Shown: positions 62,173-64,000 of the stretch, piece after piece
Layout of the letters: every line of letters starts with the position of its first letter
Numbering within the stretch: the stretch's first letter is position 1
Source of the DNA: Anabaena azotica FACHB-119
Lineage (GTDB): Bacteria > Cyanobacteriota > Cyanobacteriia > Cyanobacteriales > Nostocaceae
Length of the DNA stretch: 64,000 nt
Reading direction: 5' to 3'
Assembly (NCBI RefSeq): GCF_014697625.1
Contig: NZ_JACJSG010000008.1
Span: 147,670 to 211,669, forward strand
Made by a program: the position numbers and the translations under genes
Notes under the pieces: generated by a model
Database searches by the model: none
Told to the model about the DNA's origin: nothing
The model's input: the letters and a program-made list of their open reading frames with translations, nothing else

Positions 62173-62529
62173 CTTCACTTCATTAGGTTCAAACTTAGCA
62201 ATCTTCCCTTTTTTCACAGCCACAATCACATCATAAGTTGAACAGTAAGAAAATGTAACATTGTTAGCTTTGTTATAAAGATTAACTACCTGACCCGCAC
62301 CACCAGGTTGGATACCAATTGGCTCTAAATCACCATAAAAGAAACGACGCAACTGGTCTCCACTACCAATTTGACCCTTATTTTTAGAGATTAATGCTAT
62401 TTTCTGATTAACAGATAATTCCTGAGCCGATGCTTGAACTAGTGCAGGATTAATTACTTTTAACGGTGCGTCCCAAACAGTTAAAAAACCAGTAAAAGCA
62501 ACAGTAGCAACCAAAGGTGCAAGTTTCAT
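62170..62529 (-). CDS. Small secreted protein of unknown function
   Basis: The 119-aa protein begins with a signal peptide (LAPLVATVAFTGFLTVW...), followed by SAQELSVNQKIALISKNKG and GSGDQLRRFFYGDLEPIGI. A beta-rich end contains NNVTFSYCSTYDVIVAVKKG. I do not recognise a named family. It is likely periplasmic. The stop codon is formed at the border of an STRR array. The start at 62529 is the only ATG consistent with a signal peptide. Confidence 0.7.
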   Translation of the reverse strand: MKLAPLVATVAFTGFLTVWDAPLKVINPALVQASAQELSVNQKIALISKNKGQIGSGDQLRRFFYGDLEPIGIQPGGAGQVVNLYNKANNVTFSYCSTYDVIVAVKKGKIAKFEPNEVK

Positions 62530-62737
62530 ATTATTTCCTAGATGCTTGAGTTATTCCGAACATCTCAACTATGCCACTGGTAACTGAAAACCTATTGAAG
62601 CAATTCCCGAATTTTGCTGAAATTCTCTGTTAAATATATTTAGTATATTCTCAGCATTTTCTCAGCAATGCCTCATGCTCAACTAAAGAATAGCAACTTA
62701 TGATTATGAACGCAGCTTTAATTATGATCATGTTATT

Positions 62738-63799
62738 GTGATTACATCCAAAAGACGATATCGCCTAATTCACAGAATTTCGGGACAAACATATCTCTGG
62801 TTAGCAATCTTGATTTTTGGCGCATCTAGTGCAGTTACCCGCAAGCTGACAGAAATCGGTACTCATCACTTTGTCGATGGACGTAATCCGATTTCATTGT
62901 GTAATGTCCTATTTGTAGGTAATTTGTGTGCCTTAATAGTGATGCTTCTCATCTATGGTAGACAGTGGAACAAACCTACTTTGCTACAACTATCAAGACG
63001 GGATTGGATTAGTCTGACAGCCGTAGCTATTTTATCAGGTGCGTTAGCTCCTGGCTTAATTTTTCAAGCATTAGCACTGACAAGCGTGAATAATGTGATT
63101 TTGGTAGGACGCATAGAACCGCCTCTGACTTTAGCTTTATCAGTCTGGTTGCTGAAAGAACGGGTAAGTGTTTGGGAATTTATGGGTGCGGTGGCGGCTT
63201 CTTTTGGTGTGATCCTGACTATTCTCCTGCAACCGCCAGCCGCAGGTATGGTAAATATGGGAGGTTGGCAATTAGGTTTAGGGGAACTTCTGGTGGCGCT
63301 AGGTTCTGTAGCGGTAGTTATTGCTACGATTATCAGCAAAAAGTACCTTTCTCAGATTCCGTTAGGCATTTCTAGTATTTTTCGGACTGGGTTAGGAACT
63401 ATAGTCTTTTTCTTTACTGCTTTAATACTCTATGGCAGTCACCATTTTACTGATGTATTCTCACCATTTTTATGGCAGTGGATGTTTTTATATGGTGGGT
63501 TAATTGTGGTAGTGGGTCAATCATTCTGGACTAAAGGTTTGAAAACTGCTACGGTAACTCAAGCTTCTTTAGTTGGTTCTTTTTCGCCAATCGTCGGTAT
63601 TATTGCAGCTTACCTGATACTGGGTGAAGCTCCAACTATGGCTCAATATGTCGGTGGTAGCTTAATATTGGTGAGTATATTCTTCAGCCAAATTGGTAAG
63701 AGATATCAAGAATCTCGCAGAAAGGCTGCGGTTTCTCAAATTACTACTGTTAAATCTCAAAAAGAGGTAGAAATGGGGATGGGATTTAAGGGGATTTGA
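62738..63799 (+). CDS. EamA/DMT-family transporter
   Basis: The 353-aa protein has about ten membrane helices in two EamA halves (TYLWLAILIFGASSAVT to LTSVNNVILVGRIEPPLTLAL, and LGELLVALGSVAVVIATII to GGSLILVSIFF). These drug/metabolite-type carriers export or import amino acids, nucleosides or other metabolites at the inner membrane. The start is a GTG at 62738. A C-terminal hydrophilic tail (about 35 residues) ends after an AT-rich repeat. The substrate is unknown and no operon partner is seen. Confidence 0.88.
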   Translation: MITSKRRYRLIHRISGQTYLWLAILIFGASSAVTRKLTEIGTHHFVDGRNPISLCNVLFVGNLCALIVMLLIYGRQWNKPTLLQLSRRDWISLTAVAILSGALAPGLIFQALALTSVNNVILVGRIEPPLTLALSVWLLKERVSVWEFMGAVAASFGVILTILLQPPAAGMVNMGGWQLGLGELLVALGSVAVVIATIISKKYLSQIPLGISSIFRTGLGTIVFFFTALILYGSHHFTDVFSPFLWQWMFLYGGLIVVVGQSFWTKGLKTATVTQASLVGSFSPIVGIIAAYLILGEAPTMAQYVGGSLILVSIFFSQIGKRYQESRRKAAVSQITTVKSQKEVEMGMGFKGI

Positions 63800-63886
63800 T
63801 TGGGGACTGGCTCTTAAGGGCAGGTTTTTCATAAAGTAATAAGTGAGGACTATAAGATTCACGCTCATTATCAGACTTTCATCTAC

Positions 63887-64000
63887 TTACCAATTACCAA
63901 TTACCAATTACCAATTACCAATTACCAATTACCAATTACCAATTACCAATTACCAATTACCAATTACCAATTACCAATTACCAATTACCAATTACCAATT
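63887..64000. repeat. STRR array (ttaccaa)n, about 16 copies, running off the end
   Basis: At least 16 perfect heptamers occupy the last 114 bases, so the full array is longer than the window. It is the longest uninterrupted STRR here. Confidence 0.95.

Noticed and set aside
63887..64000. Possible CRISPR array because of regular direct repeats
   Set aside because: The repeats are 7 bases and contiguous with no unique spacers; this is an STRR array. No cas gene is present.
1..64000. tRNA, rRNA or tmRNA genes
   Set aside because: No cloverleaf-like sequence with a GTTCRANYC box and acceptor pairing, and no rRNA core motif, was recognised by eye; a covariance-model scan would be needed to be sure.

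Overview
The window comes from the chromosome of a filamentous, heterocyst-type cyanobacterium of the Nostoc/Anabaena group. The evidence is the very frequent HIP1 octamer (gcgatcgc) inside and between genes, the heptanucleotide STRR tandem repeats between genes, the many small palindromic or MITE-like elements, and the gene content (ClpC, CdaA-UppS, DUF3143 next to a J-protein, PEP-CTERM proteins, WD40-STAND proteins, Uma2 nucleases). No rRNA, tRNA or CRISPR array was seen.

Layout. (1) 1-9650: an aromatic or secondary-metabolism-like block, all on the + strand. It holds the 3' end of a thiamine-diphosphate (acetolactate-synthase/ScyA-type) enzyme, a KAS III-like synthase without the usual active-site His, four tandem PEP-CTERM paralogues, an AroH-type chorismate mutase, a TyrA T-protein, an exported multicopper oxidase and a fifth PEP-CTERM-like protein. 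The combination resembles the logic of scytonemin synthesis (supply of 4-hydroxyphenylpyruvate, acyloin condensation, export, oxidative coupling) without being the known operon. (2) 9900-31300: mostly housekeeping. It contains a His-rich CobW-family GTPase, cysS, tldD/tldE, an M28 peptidase, dnaK-dnaJ, a J-protein/DUF3143 pair, uppS-cdaA, lysA, rimI and clpC. It is interrupted by a nested MITE (20662-20987) and by a TnpB insertion in a broken Rpn-type nuclease gene (21180-23069). (3) 31431-36320: an accessory island of tightly overlapping small genes. It has a Panacea-domain antitoxin with a PemK/MazF-like partner, two copies of a 96-aa protein bracketing a coiled-coil Mrr-type nuclease, an aspartic-protease pair and a lone antitoxin, and it ends in a decayed ClpC-type 3' fragment. 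(4) 36577-43700: a 1172-aa HTH-STAND-WD40 protein with 14 repeats, a heme-oxygenase-fold candidate oxidase next to a 70-aa peptide, two small ribbon-helix-helix proteins (one of 58 aa), and about 1.4 kb of repeat-rich non-coding DNA. (5) 43699-58318: a Cys/Met-rich copper-storage-like protein, a CBS-HEPN-like protein, a quinone oxidoreductase, a pentapeptide membrane protein, a GAF histidine kinase, a DM13 lipoprotein, an AbiE-like type IV toxin-antitoxin pair, a GH63 glycosidase, a two-component pair and a GNAT acetyltransferase. (6) 58469-64000: a Uma2 nuclease, a DoxX-like membrane protein, a type II NADH dehydrogenase, a small secreted protein and an EamA transporter, ending in a long heptamer repeat that runs off the window.

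How the genes fit together. The clearest functional units are chorismate to tyrosine precursor (aroH-tyrA) beside C-C bond-forming enzymes and an exported oxidase; protein quality control (dnaK-dnaJ, a further J-protein, clpC); envelope and second-messenger functions (cdaA-uppS); and defence or stress modules (Panacea pair, Mrr nuclease, AbiE pair, STAND-WD40, HEPN-like). All functions are inferred from motifs read by eye. No database search was possible.
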